From Hyphomicrobiales bacterium (lineage in GTDB: Bacteria; Pseudomonadota; Alphaproteobacteria; Rhizobiales; Rhizobiaceae), in the NCBI GenBank assembly GCA_900470285.1, contig UCAG01000008.1, positions 1-64,000 of the forward strand: a stretch of DNA of 64,000 nucleotides, given 5' to 3'. A program made the translations under genes and the position numbers. Below the pieces are notes generated by a model. It saw only the letters and a program-made list of their open reading frames with translations, was not told where the DNA came from and ran no database searches. Within the stretch, counting starts at the first letter, position 1. Each line of letters starts with the position of its first letter. Positions 1 through 7,900 of the stretch are shown here, piece after piece.

Positions 1-792
1 TTCTTCATAAGAAGCGTAACCGCCCTGTACCCATACGGAGAATACGTCAGTTACGTTTACATCGAGGCGAACTTTACCAGCCCACTCTTCGATTTCAGAG
101 TCGTAAGCTGCAGCAGCTGCGATCGAACCCCAAGCCTGTTCAAACTTCAGACCACCAACAACGTGTGGCATGTAGTCGTCGATTACGCCGTTGTAGGTTT
201 TAACGCCATCGGTGAATGCTGTAACCTGTTCACCCTGTTCGGCGGAGATGATTGCCGAGAAGCCGTTGCCGCCTTTGAAGGTGTAGCTGATGATGTTTGT
301 GTTGTATGCACCTGGCGATACAACGTCATCGTTGATTACATCACCGAGGTAACCAGTGAAGGTGTGGAATGCTGAATCGGTTTTACCGATGAGCAGGCCG
401 CCCAGCTGAATGTAAGCGTGCTTCAGAGTGTGGCTGCCCTGTGCGCCGTCACCGAAGTTGAAACGGTTTTCTGTGAAGGTCTTCAGAGTACCGAGTTCGG
501 TTTCAGAAGCAGTGTGTGTACGCAGAGTGAAGCGGGTGTTGGTTGACCATGTTTCGCGGTCATTGCCTTTGTAAACGTCATCGCCAGCTTTAAAATCAGC
601 GCGAACATAACCGGAAAGACGCAGGCAGGTTTCTGTGCCTGGAATGTAGAAGTAGCCAGCGCCGTAAGCGTCGCAAACGCGTACATATTCTACTGCTTCT
701 GGTTCTGGTGCAACGATGGCGTCGGCAGCCTGAGCGCCGGTTGCTGCAACGAGTGCTGCAGCGGAGCCGAGAAGAAGGCTCTTAATGGTCAT
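1..792 (-). CDS. Omp2-type porin, 5' part only (runs off left edge)
   Basis: Trimeric outer-membrane porin for general diffusion of small hydrophilic solutes; the frame is open from the ATG at 790-792 to base 1, so 264 N-terminal residues are present. A signal peptide ends at an AQAAD site, followed by an [17 protein letters not shown] segment and the [11 protein letters not shown] strand typical of Brucella Omp2a/Omp2b. It is a clear paralogue of the complete porin at 47940-49061: the signal peptide, the two-cysteine N-terminal segment and many strands match, while the external loops differ. The missing C-terminal strands lie outside the window. Family assignment is firm; which of the two is the major porin cannot be told. 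Confidence 0.93.
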   Translation of the reverse strand, partial: MTIKSLLLGSAAALVAATGAQAADAIVAPEPEAVEYVRVCDAYGAGYFYIPGTETCLRLSGYVRADFKAGDDVYKGNDRETWSTNTRFTLRTHTASETELGTLKTFTENRFNFGDGAQGSHTLKHAYIQLGGLLIGKTDSAFHTFTGYLGDVINDDVVSPGAYNTNIISYTFKGGNGFSAIISAEQGEQVTAFTDGVKTYNGVIDDYMPHVVGGLKFEQAWGSIAAAAAYDSEIEEWAGKVRLDVNVTDVFSVWVQGGYASYEE

Positions 793-1570
793 TGTGTATT
801 CTCCCGCATAAGCGATTGTTTGTTGAGGCTTTCCGCTTTTAAGATTCGGAAAACCTTGCGCTTCGTTTGATATGGAAGGCGGGAGGGGTTGGAAATATGA
901 AAAATTACTGAAATATCAGATAGAATTACCCTGTATCTTTTTGGTCACAATTTAGTGAGCGGTAAAATTGTCGTGAGTAATATGTGGAATTGTTGTCTGG
1001 CCAGCTGAAAAAATGCGGCAAATAATTTTATCTGAAAGTCAGCGTTTTTTATGAAAAAATATTAATTAAATCAAATATATATACTGATATTATGTGAAGG
1101 TATACCGTTTGATTTTTCGCGGTTTTGACACATTGTTCAAATGGTGCTTTTAGGTGGTTTTCAACATTTAGAGTGTGCTCACTTTAAGTTGAATATAGTG
1201 GTTTTGCGGCCTGACGACTTTTTCACTCTCTTTCTGGTGCGTTCTGTAATATCGCCGTTCATAAAAAAAATAACGGGCAGATGTGTCGCATTTTGACATG
1301 AAATGCTCCCGATATTTTATTGATTCTTTCAGTGATCAGCGTTCGAAACAGAGCAGATTATGCGCTGGAGCATGTGCATGGATATTTGACTCGTATATAG
1401 GGGGGGCATTGGTGGTATTGCGCTATTTGTAGTAAAAATACGAAAATATTGACCAGCAACTGACCTGTCGCTATCATTATGCAGTCAAAAACAGGTTAGG
1501 TTCGGGAAGGTTGGCCCGGCCCCCGCTATGCGGGTCCTTCTGTCATAAATGTGACGGCCCATGACTATTG
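793..1570. other. AT-rich intergenic region between porin and VOC gene
   Basis: No convincing gene. The porin promoter and leader must lie at its left end. A run of seven G (1400-1406) directly follows a TATATA stretch. A short hairpin, CCCGC/GCGGG with a three-base loop, lies near 1521-1534 without a clear U-tract. Confidence 0.5.
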
Positions 1571-1595
1571 TAGTGTCCGCATGGTGCGAACACTA
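1571..1595. promoter_or_regulatory. Imperfect inverted repeat before the VOC gene (candidate operator)
   Basis: TAGTGTCCGCA and TGCGAACACTA form 11-base arms with one mismatch around a 3-base centre, ending four bases before the Shine-Dalgarno of the VOC gene. Size and position fit a dimeric repressor site; a small RNA hairpin is the alternative. No regulator gene is adjacent. Confidence 0.45.
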
Positions 1596-1613
1596 AATAG
1601 GAAGGGTATGGAT

Positions 1614-2036
1614 ATGAAGCCTCGTATTTCTGTTCTCACACTCGGTGTGGCTAATCTCGAACATTCTTTTTCATTCTATCGAGATGGGCTGGGATTGCCG
1701 TCCGAAGGTATTTTCGGGCGTGAATTCGAGCATGGCGCTGTAGCGTTTTTTGATCTCTCTGCCGGTTTGAAGCTTGCTGTCTTTGCACAGGATGATCTTG
1801 CCCATGACAGTGGCTTGCCGAAGAGTCCCGTCAGCTCTACCGCCATTAGTATCGGGCATAATGTTCTGCATCGTGAAGAAGTTGATGATATCATGCTCAA
1901 GGCTCAACATGCCGGAGCGAAAATCATTAAGGTGCCGCAAGATACTTTTTGGGGTGGTTATGCAGGCTATTTCACTGATCCTGACGGGCATTTATGGGAA
2001 ATAGTCTGGAACCCGCAAATGTTGCCGCCAGATTGA
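1614..2036 (+). CDS. VOC family (glyoxalase/bleomycin-resistance fold) protein
   Basis: A 140-residue single-domain vicinal-oxygen-chelate protein. The fold is recognised by an N-terminal ISVLTLGVANLEHSFSFYRDGLG strand-helix unit and a C-terminal GGYAGYFTDPDGHLWEIVWNP segment, which holds the conserved Glu used as a metal ligand in this superfamily. The start at 1614 is preferred over the ATG at 1608 because the AGGAAGGG Shine-Dalgarno (1599-1606) then has normal spacing. Substrate unknown; such proteins include glyoxalases, dioxygenases and antibiotic-binding proteins. It is monocistronic with its own candidate operator. Confidence 0.85.
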   Translation: MKPRISVLTLGVANLEHSFSFYRDGLGLPSEGIFGREFEHGAVAFFDLSAGLKLAVFAQDDLAHDSGLPKSPVSSTAISIGHNVLHREEVDDIMLKAQHAGAKIIKVPQDTFWGGYAGYFTDPDGHLWEIVWNPQMLPPD

Positions 2037-2140
2037 GATTTCTGAACGGTTCATATTGCAATATCTGACCGGCGTGATCCGGAACAGTTTTCAGATCGGG
2101 TGTGTTGAGCGGGGTAGTTCTCTCAGACTATGGCTGTAAA

Positions 2141-2177
2141 AAGCAAAAACCCTGCCGCATATATGTTTGCGGCAGGG
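2141..2177 (-). terminator. Intrinsic terminator of the DUF2165 gene
   Basis: A 9-bp GC-rich stem (CCCTGCCGC at 2150-2158 with GCGGCAGGG at 2169-2177) is followed on the minus strand by TTTTTGCTTTTT. Confidence 0.85.
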
Positions 2178-2191
2178 CTGAAGTTTAATAC

Positions 2192-2686
2192 TTACTCGTC
2201 GTCTTTATCTGGCTGAATCAGATAAATCAGAACCAGAATGATGGTGACGAAGAAGCGGAATGCGTCAGGTACGCCATTCCACTGTTTGGACATCCACATT
2301 CCGAACCATTCACCACCCACTGACATAAAGGCGACTTGCCATGTCAGAAAACCAAGGGTGAGACCGGCAACTGCAAGATTTTTGCTTTTATTAAAAACCT
2401 TGGCAGGCTCATTACGTGCTGCCAGCAGTTTGAAGCCGGCAACCCAGCAGATAATGGCAGTCAGTGTTTCGAGGGTTATAATTCCAATATAACCTACGTG
2501 ATGAAGCCATTCAGATTCAATGGCTCTGTATTTGATTGTTGCATCAGGAAAGATTGTATCCATGAGAAATACATGATGCACAAATGCAAAATTTGAGCCG
2601 TAATCTGTAATGTTGCCAAATGCTACCAAGGATGCAAACAGGGCAATTGCCATCACCATAAAGGTTTTTGATAGACGTATGATCAT
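2192..2686 (-). CDS. DUF2165 family small integral membrane protein
   Basis: A 164-residue protein with four predicted membrane segments, at about residues 9-25, 63-83, 103-122 and 138-157. Family-typical features are an N-terminal SKTFMVMAIALFASLVAFGN helix, a conserved loop with FVHHVFLMDTIFP, and a W(M)SKQWNG segment before the last helix. The function of DUF2165 is not known. The ATG at 2684-2686 is chosen because a GAAAG sequence lies at normal spacing upstream. An in-frame start 12 codons earlier would add a polar N-terminus. Confidence 0.85.
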   Translation of the reverse strand: MIIRLSKTFMVMAIALFASLVAFGNITDYGSNFAFVHHVFLMDTIFPDATIKYRAIESEWLHHVGYIGIITLETLTAIICWVAGFKLLAARNEPAKVFNKSKNLAVAGLTLGFLTWQVAFMSVGGEWFGMWMSKQWNGVPDAFRFFVTIILVLIYLIQPDKDDE

Positions 2687-2975
2687 ATTGTAACTTTCAT
2701 TATTTAACGGGCGCGTAAGCACTTGGATATAATAAGTGCTTATCTGCGGGAATGCTTATGTTGCTTTTAAAATTAAGACAATAATTTTAATCTGATACAT
2801 TTTTAAATACACAAAAGACTTGCATTCTTATGCAGAATTCTCTGTAAGGGCGTGTTGGTATTCTATTGTTTTTTGAAGCTGATTGATTGTGTACAGCAAC
2901 TCAGATGAATTGAGGGCTTGAAAACTTCTTCTTAATATATTTATTGCGGGTATTTGGGAACATGGAAAATCGAAG

Positions 2976-3263
2976 ATGAATATTCGAGTTCGCCTGATAG
3001 CTGCAGTTGTGGTGGCTGTTGTCGTAGGTTTCGGTTTTATGGCCTATGATAAATATACTGATGCAGAATGGGTTGTCTCACCGCAAAAAATTGAACAGGC
3101 ACGTAATGATGGTCAGACTGGTGTAGAAACACGTCCCGGTACTGTGGCTGTTCGTGCTATACGCAGCGAGGTCGCTGATCTGCTTCCTTATAAATGGGCA
3201 GTCTATGGCTTCATCGCAGGACTTTTGGTGCTTTTTTCTACCCGTCAGCGCAAAGTCGCCTGA
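2976..3263 (+). CDS. Small hypothetical membrane protein with two TM segments
   Basis: A 95-residue product with an N-terminal hydrophobic helix (about residues 6-23), a roughly 45-residue polar, presumably periplasmic segment, and a C-terminal helix (about 72-88) followed by a basic RQRKVA tail. The C-terminus then sits in the cytoplasm by the positive-inside rule. I recognise no domain. The gene stands alone between a divergent DUF2165 gene and a convergent lipoprotein gene. Codon use and the membrane design support a real gene; no function is proposed. Confidence 0.65.
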   Translation: MNIRVRLIAAVVVAVVVGFGFMAYDKYTDAEWVVSPQKIEQARNDGQTGVETRPGTVAVRAIRSEVADLLPYKWAVYGFIAGLLVLFSTRQRKVA

Positions 3264-3318
3264 TATCAGTTTTGGGTGAGTTTCGCAGTCGTGACTTTTC
3301 TACAGATGACTGCACTAC

Positions 3319-3353
3319 AAAAAATCGGGCCCCTTATTTCTGTAAGGAGCCCG
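3319..3353 (-). terminator. Intrinsic terminator downstream of the small lipoprotein gene
   Basis: An approximately 11-bp stem at 3326-3353 (CGGGCCCCTTA with TAAGGAGCCCG, one mismatch) is followed on the minus strand by ATTTTTTG. Confidence 0.85.
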
Positions 3354-3360
3354 CTTTATT

Positions 3361-3624
3361 TTAGCCTTTTATAACAGACAGCAAGTCATCATATGCCTTA
3401 CATGCCTGAGAATCGTCAGCGCCTTGGTATTTTGTGGCAAGTTCCTGAACTTTTGCCGACAATTCCTGCACCTTGGTTGGATCTTTCACAATTGCCTGTT
3501 GCAAGGCAGTATTCAGTTCCTGTGCTTTCTTGGCAATTATTTCCGGTGTGCATGGTGGCTCTTTTGAGCAGCCGGCTATAGCTGTAGCGGCAACAATAAG
3601 AGCAATACTTAAAATGCTTTTCAT
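3361..3624 (-). CDS. Small lipoprotein, paralogue of the secreted protein at 31285-31557
   Basis: An 87-residue precursor. Residues 1-18 form a signal peptide ending in the lipobox IAGC (Cys19), so the mature protein should be lipid-anchored in the periplasm. The mature part is a roughly 65-residue mostly helical domain with two more cysteines. It shares the pattern CTxEx(2)xKKAx(3)L...KDPxxxQE...KYQG...ACKAYDxL with the protein at 31285-31557, which has an ordinary signal peptide and no lipobox. I know no named domain for this pair. The conserved cysteine pair could form a disulfide. Confidence 0.8.
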   Translation of the reverse strand: MKSILSIALIVAATAIAGCSKEPPCTPEIIAKKAQELNTALQQAIVKDPTKVQELSAKVQELATKYQGADDSQACKAYDDLLSVIKG

Positions 3625-3844
3625 CGGCGTATCTCTCTGATCTGTGAATGAGATTTATTAACTGCCTGATCCTGATAAAGAGCAGGTGTCTCTTTCATTA
3701 TGAACTTTGCTTAGGAATCGGCAGCAATACCGGTTCAAACCAAAGATTATCTTGGAAAGTGATGCATTATAAATCACTACTTGCGATATTCTGATGCAAT
3801 ATGTGTATTGTCTTTAAATGCCGAAGTGATTTTAAAATATGCGT

Positions 3845-4531
3845 TTAAGTGAGTGTGCGGATAATCATGACTCCAAAGATAAAGCACAGAAGTCCGGTAA
3901 GGACATATGTTACGGAGAAAGCGAAAAGCCAGCTTTCGTTTAAATTGTAACGAAGCATATCTGTCTCTGTAACTGATTTTGTTGCCAGATATTTTTTATA
4001 TTGCGTTGATGCAAAAGCGATCAGCAACAGGAAACCAAAAATCAAAAAATAGGCGACGATCTGTAAAAACGGAAAGAAATTCCGGTGAATGCCGGGCACG
4101 CTCATAGTTGTGCGAAACAAGGCTTTCTGATGAGATAAAGGCGCGAATATCAACAATAATGATATGATTGCAAACAGATAGAGGGCCGTGCGGAACAGAT
4201 AAATACTGACCGGATTTTTCACATAAGGCACCGGCGGTACTGCTGTTCCCCAAGGCGGAATTTTTGAGTTTGGATTATTCTGTACATACCAAAAATACCG
4301 GTGTGTGCCGCGTTGCATAAGCGGCATCGTCAGCAGAACTGTGATGCCGACGGTGACATAATTCATTACATCTTCAAAAGTAATTGTCGAATCCGGATAG
4401 TATTTATTGATGAATATGAGTGTTCCGATCACGGCAAACAGAACCAATGCTGTCAATGGCATGACAATGAATATGATTTTCAGAATTTCAATAACGGTTT
4501 TGTTCGGTGTTTTTGGTGCAAAAGATGACAT
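3845..4531 (-). CDS. Hypothetical polytopic membrane protein
   Basis: A 228-residue protein with about five hydrophobic segments, near residues 15-42, 57-70, 108-128, 152-172 and 200-225. Between the second and third is a short soluble stretch with NPNSKIPPWGTAVPPVPYVKNP. No catalytic motif or named family is recognised. It is monocistronic, with its start codon at 4529-4531. The intergenic stretch downstream (3625-3844) shows no clear terminator. Confidence 0.7.
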   Translation of the reverse strand: MSSFAPKTPNKTVIEILKIIFIVMPLTALVLFAVIGTLIFINKYYPDSTITFEDVMNYVTVGITVLLTMPLMQRGTHRYFWYVQNNPNSKIPPWGTAVPPVPYVKNPVSIYLFRTALYLFAIISLLLIFAPLSHQKALFRTTMSVPGIHRNFFPFLQIVAYFLIFGFLLLIAFASTQYKKYLATKSVTETDMLRYNLNESWLFAFSVTYVLTGLLCFIFGVMIIRTLT

Positions 4532-4671
4532 AGAGAGCCGTTATTCATTGATTATATCGTGCGGGGCTACTGTGCCCGTATCTTGAAATTAAAGCAGATA
4601 TGTTTTGCCGGGAAGTGCAGGGCAGAAAGATATCTGTAAAAACGGTTATCCACACTCAGAGAACTGTCTTA

Positions 4672-4704
4672 AAGATAAAAGCGGCCATCTCTGCAGAGGC
4701 CGCT
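4672..4704 (-). terminator. Intrinsic terminator of the glycine-zipper lipoprotein gene
   Basis: AGCGGCC (4680-4686) pairs with GGCCGCT (4698-4704), and the minus strand continues TTTTATCTTT. It lies about 50 bases past the stop codon. Confidence 0.75.
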
Positions 4705-4753
4705 TTCAGGTTGTATATGCCGGTCAATTGCCGGTTAGCGCTATCTATCGCTG

Positions 4754-4999
4754 TTATTTGCAGCGTGCGGTATAAATCTGGCCGCGGCTGTTACGGTATT
4801 CACAATAACCGTTACGCAGATTGCGAACCAGAAGACCACCGAGAGCGCCTGCACCTGCGCCGATCAATGCGCCTCTGCCGCCGCCGGCAATGCCGCCGAT
4901 GACTGCGCCTGCCGCTGTACCAACGCTGAGATCTTTTTCTGTCGTTGTGCAGCCGGAAAGTGCAACAATGGCGGCCACAGCAATTATAAACATACGCAT
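4754..4999 (-). CDS. Glycine-zipper lipoprotein
   Basis: An 81-residue precursor. The signal peptide ends in the lipobox ALSGC (Cys17), giving a lipid-anchored mature protein. Residues about 27-58 are an Ala/Gly-rich double glycine-zipper hairpin (AAGAVIGGIAGGGRGALIGA and onward), as in OsmB/YMGG-like and Brucella Omp10/Omp19-neighbour small envelope proteins. The C-terminus carries two cysteines in NGYCEYRNSRGQIYTARCK. Such proteins sit in the outer membrane and are commonly stress related; the exact role here is unknown. Confidence 0.85.
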   Translation of the reverse strand: MRMFIIAVAAIVALSGCTTTEKDLSVGTAAGAVIGGIAGGGRGALIGAGAGALGGLLVRNLRNGYCEYRNSRGQIYTARCK

Positions 5000-5035
5000 G
5001 GTAAGACCCTTATTGTTTGAGACCCTGACCTGTTA

Positions 5036-5275
5036 CTATCGAAAACTTCCGGTTTTGTGGTTTCTGTTCTGCCAGTACCGGTTACGCATGCGCGGCGCCA
5101 TAAACCAGGCGATAAATGGTGTAATCAGAAAACTGCAGCCGATAACCAGAGGAATAAGATATTTGGCATTTTGTGCCAGATCAGGGATTGTGAGAACGAT
5201 GATCATCCCAATTCCGAAAAGAACTGCGTTAATCATCAGGCTGAGTAAAACGGCAATCTGAAAACGAGTGGACAT
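5036..5275 (-). CDS. Small two-TM membrane protein, copy 1 of a tandem pair
   Basis: A 79-residue protein with two membrane helices (about residues 8-31 and 38-58) and a basic, polar C-terminus (RMRNRYWQNRNHKTGSFR). It matches the next gene upstream (5492-5689) in the pattern IVLTIPDLAQ...LITPFIAWFMAPRMR, so the two are diverged tandem duplicates. The start at 5275 is chosen because the AGGGAGG upstream is correctly spaced for it; a 9-codon longer start exists. No named family is recognised. Confidence 0.75.
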   Translation of the reverse strand: MSTRFQIAVLLSLMINAVLFGIGMIIVLTIPDLAQNAKYLIPLVIGCSFLITPFIAWFMAPRMRNRYWQNRNHKTGSFR

Positions 5276-5491
5276 TTCCTTGCCTCCCTTATGCTCTGTC
5301 ATATCAACGTCACCACAAAGAAATGGTTCCGGTGATATGGTTCTCAGGGCAAGATCTGAGGAGCAATATCAGGATAAATCAAGTATTTCAGGCAAGCAGA
5401 AATTTAGCAAGTGATTGCTGTTATGCTCTCACACTCTTGATGCATATTATGCAGATGTAATATTTATGCTTCATCTGCAAATTACAGAGCC

Positions 5492-5689
5492 TTACCGTTG
5501 TATGCGGGTTGCAACATACCATCCGATAACCGGTGTGATGAGCAGCGCTGCACCGACAACCGCCAGCATCGGATAAACAGGTTTTTGCGCCAGAGAAGGC
5601 ACTGTCAGAACGACAATGAATCCTGAACCGACCAGAACAATAAATGCGATTGAGCCGATCATTGATGCCAGATGGAAATTAGTCGACAT
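5492..5689 (-). CDS. Small two-TM membrane protein, copy 2 of a tandem pair
   Basis: A 65-residue protein with two membrane segments (about residues 9-29 and 40-59) and an Arg-rich end (ATRIQR). A GGAGGG Shine-Dalgarno precedes the ATG at 5687-5689. It shares the FIVVLTVPSLAQ and LLITPVIGWYVA core with the protein at 5036-5275. About 215 bases separate the two genes, enough for separate promoters. Function unknown. Confidence 0.72.
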   Translation of the reverse strand: MSTNFHLASMIGSIAFIVLVGSGFIVVLTVPSLAQKPVYPMLAVVGAALLITPVIGWYVATRIQR

Positions 5690-5913
5690 TTGTCCCTCCG
5701 AGAATGGTTCTTAAGATTATGAACCAGAAACTCTGTGCCTTTGTCTCTGGCCGGTTTCGTGAAAAGCTGCAGGCAGGAGTGAGTTGCATACTGCTCTCTG
5801 CGCCAACGGTGATTTCCGAAGCGGCCGGTTTTTCAAAGATTACAGGGAGTTTTTATCGCGCAAACAATGATGTTGCATTGATTAGGATCAAGTAAGGCAG
5901 GTTTCAGGCAGAT

Positions 5914-6138
5914 TCAGGAGCGGAGATTTTCAATGCGGGCGATCAATCCGGCGATTTCCTTCGGGTCTTTTATTCCGCTTTCATAAATGCGGATGACGGT
6001 GCGCGCTAACTGATCTTTATTCTCGTCTGTTGTCGGGCAATAACCGAGAATCTCGCAGACCTCATTATAGGCGGTCTGAAGCGTCTTTATTTGTTCAGGT
6101 TTGTAAATTCCAAGATAATCAGTCTTTTGAAAAGGCAT
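5914..6138 (-). CDS. Small conserved cytoplasmic protein of unknown function
   Basis: A 74-residue soluble protein beginning MPFQKTDYLGIYKPEQI, with no signal or membrane segment and a predicted mostly helical fold. An AGGAGAG Shine-Dalgarno sits just before the ATG at 6136-6138, so the longer in-frame extension upstream is rejected. The TDYLGIYKPEQ start and the TVIRIYESGIKDPKEIAGLI end look like a family I have seen in rhizobial genomes without a name; that recollection is weak evidence. Confidence 0.7.
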   Translation of the reverse strand: MPFQKTDYLGIYKPEQIKTLQTAYNEVCEILGYCPTTDENKDQLARTVIRIYESGIKDPKEIAGLIARIENLRS

Positions 6139-6233
6139 GTTATCTCTCCTGTTTCTATAATTTGGTACTAAAATAAAAAGAAAATCAATGACTAAAAATT
6201 TCACTTTTTGATGAGCGGGGCAGGTTTTCATTA

Positions 6234-6265
6234 TAGAAAAAGAAAGCCCGGCATTGAGCCGGGCT
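6234..6265 (-). terminator. Intrinsic terminator of the EF-hand gene
   Basis: AGCCCGGC (6245-6252) pairs with GCCGGGCT (6258-6265), followed on the minus strand by TTCTTTTTC. Confidence 0.85.
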
Positions 6266-6272
6266 GTTAGTT

Positions 6273-6734
6273 TTATGGTTTCGGGTGTTCGCCCTGACCG
6301 TGTCTGCCATGGTGTCCGTCTTTGCCATGGCGCTTACCGGCTTTTAATTCGCTCCGGTCAAGTTTGCCGTCTTTATTCTTATCCAGTTCGGCAAACCGTT
6401 CCGCGCGTTTTTTCTCAACGGCTTCAAGCGAGATTTTTCCGTCGCCATTCACGTCAAGGCGGCGCTCCATGCGGTCTGCCGAGCGTTTCACCATCATTTT
6501 GAGAGCATGGGCTTCAATTTCATCGCGGGAGAGGATGCCGTCCTTGTCGGTGTCGGCTGCTTTTAACTCATCCATGCGGGAGAATTTCGCGAGATCAATC
6601 GGCTCACGCTCAGGCTTTTTGGAGGTCTGTTCAACAGTTTTTTCAGTATTCGTTTGCGATGCATCCTGTGCGAGAACAGGAGATGCGAGTACAGATGAAG
6701 CAACGAGTGCAAGAATTAAAGTTTTTGTATTCAT
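6273..6734 (-). CDS. Periplasmic EF-hand protein with His-rich tail
   Basis: A 153-residue precursor with a signal peptide ending near VLAQ (residue 23). Three calcium-loop candidates are visible: residues 61-72 (DTDKDGILSRDE, complete), 94-105 (DVNGDGKISLEA, with Ala instead of the usual acidic residue at loop position 12) and 118-129 (DKNKDGKLDRSE, complete). The last 20 residues are unusually rich in His, Gly and Lys, and could bind transition metals. Likely a calcium-binding or metal-buffering secreted protein; the partner is unknown. It is monocistronic with its own terminator. Confidence 0.85.
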   Translation of the reverse strand: MNTKTLILALVASSVLASPVLAQDASQTNTEKTVEQTSKKPEREPIDLAKFSRMDELKAADTDKDGILSRDEIEAHALKMMVKRSADRMERRLDVNGDGKISLEAVEKKRAERFAELDKNKDGKLDRSELKAGKRHGKDGHHGRHGQGEHPKP

Positions 6735-6927
6735 GGTAATTATAACTCCGTCACAAATTAACTTGAGCCTTTAATTGGCATGGGAGTAATATCTAGCTGT
6801 AAATGTGTACTGAATATGAACAAGCCAATTACAAATTTGTAATGTTCTGCAGTATGAATTTCAGGCTGTCATATTCTCAATCCGGCCTGTAATTTGCTAT
6901 GACCAGATAATGCCCGATAATAAATGA

Positions 6928-7875
6928 ATGTTGGTACTGATGCGTATTTCAAAAAAGACGTCTGAACTATTTTATCTCATTGCATTTCTTGGCAGTTTTT
7001 TAGCGATGCAGCTTTATGGAGTGACCCGTACAATGGCGGCAGAGCAGGGTGATCCGGTGACTTCAGTTTTTGATATGCGTGCAAACGGAATTGATTACCG
7101 GATTTTTGTTGCCGAGCCAAAAACTGCTGACAATGGCAAACCTATGCCGGTCATCTATATGATTGACGGTAATTCGACCTTTCCGATGGCTGTGGATGTG
7201 GTGAAAAAAAGGCCGCAATTGCGCGCGCTTCTTGTCGGTATTGGTTATCCGACACAATCACGCGAAGATATTGTGCGCTCCAGATATTATGATCTGACAC
7301 CGCAAACACCTGCCGAACTGATCCCTTCACGCGGAAATGATGCTGATCTGCCGCGTACCGGTGGCAATGCCGCATTCCTGAATTTCATTGAACAGCAAGT
7401 GAAGCCGGAAATAGAACGGCGCTTTGCCGTTGATAAAAACAATCAGACCCTGTTCGGCCACTCCCTCGGGGGCTTATTCACGCTGCATGCGCTTTTCAGT
7501 GAAAGAGGAAGCTTTCAGACTTATAGCGCCGCAGATCCGTCTGTCTGGTGGAATAACCGCTCAGTTCTGAACGAGAAGGATCGTTTCATTGAGCAGGCAA
7601 CAGAGACGGGCAAGCCGGTCAAAGTGCTGATCGAAACGGCAGGCAAGTCAGTGATGCGTGAGGGCGTTGACAAGGATCGTGCAGCGCAGTTGAAGGCATT
7701 GCGTGGCGGCCCGAATGGCAGGGATATTTATCAGGAGTTGGTTGCGTTGCCTGGCGTTTCAGCAAGCTTCCATCAGTTTGCCGGTGAAAGCCATGGATCA
7801 ATGCTGCCTTATGCCGTTGAAGATATGCTGCGTTTTGTACTGGAAGATGTAAAGCCGGTTCAGCCGCCGGAGTAA
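6928..7875 (+). CDS. Secreted alpha/beta hydrolase, IroE/esterase D-like
   Basis: A 315-residue serine esterase with an N-terminal hydrophobic anchor or signal (about residues 12-30). The nucleophile elbow GHSLGG places Ser179, and ESHGSM near the C-terminus supplies the probable catalytic His. The arrangement resembles the enterochelin/salmochelin esterases (IroE, Fes family, PF00756), which hydrolyse siderophores or other esters in the periplasm; no siderophore genes are nearby. ATGs at 6928 and 6940 are both possible starts. It converges with atpB, and a stem-loop (7861-7885) spans its stop codon. Confidence 0.85.
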   Translation: MLVLMRISKKTSELFYLIAFLGSFLAMQLYGVTRTMAAEQGDPVTSVFDMRANGIDYRIFVAEPKTADNGKPMPVIYMIDGNSTFPMAVDVVKKRPQLRALLVGIGYPTQSREDIVRSRYYDLTPQTPAELIPSRGNDADLPRTGGNAAFLNFIEQQVKPEIERRFAVDKNNQTLFGHSLGGLFTLHALFSERGSFQTYSAADPSVWWNNRSVLNEKDRFIEQATETGKPVKVLIETAGKSVMREGVDKDRAAQLKALRGGPNGRDIYQELVALPGVSASFHQFAGESHGSMLPYAVEDMLRFVLEDVKPVQPPE

Positions 7876-7885
7876 ACGGCGGCTG
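7861..7885. terminator. Stem-loop spanning the stop codon of the esterase gene
   Basis: CAGCCGCC (7861-7868) pairs perfectly with GGCGGCTG (7878-7885), with the TAA at 7873-7875 in the loop. No good U-tract follows on either strand, so termination is uncertain. It sits between two convergent genes. Confidence 0.45.
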
Positions 7886-7900
7886 AAGATCTCTGATATT

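Noticed and set aside
5704-5895. A 63-codon plus-strand frame
   Set aside because: It lies in the leader of the two-TM protein gene, without a convincing ribosome site or protein character.
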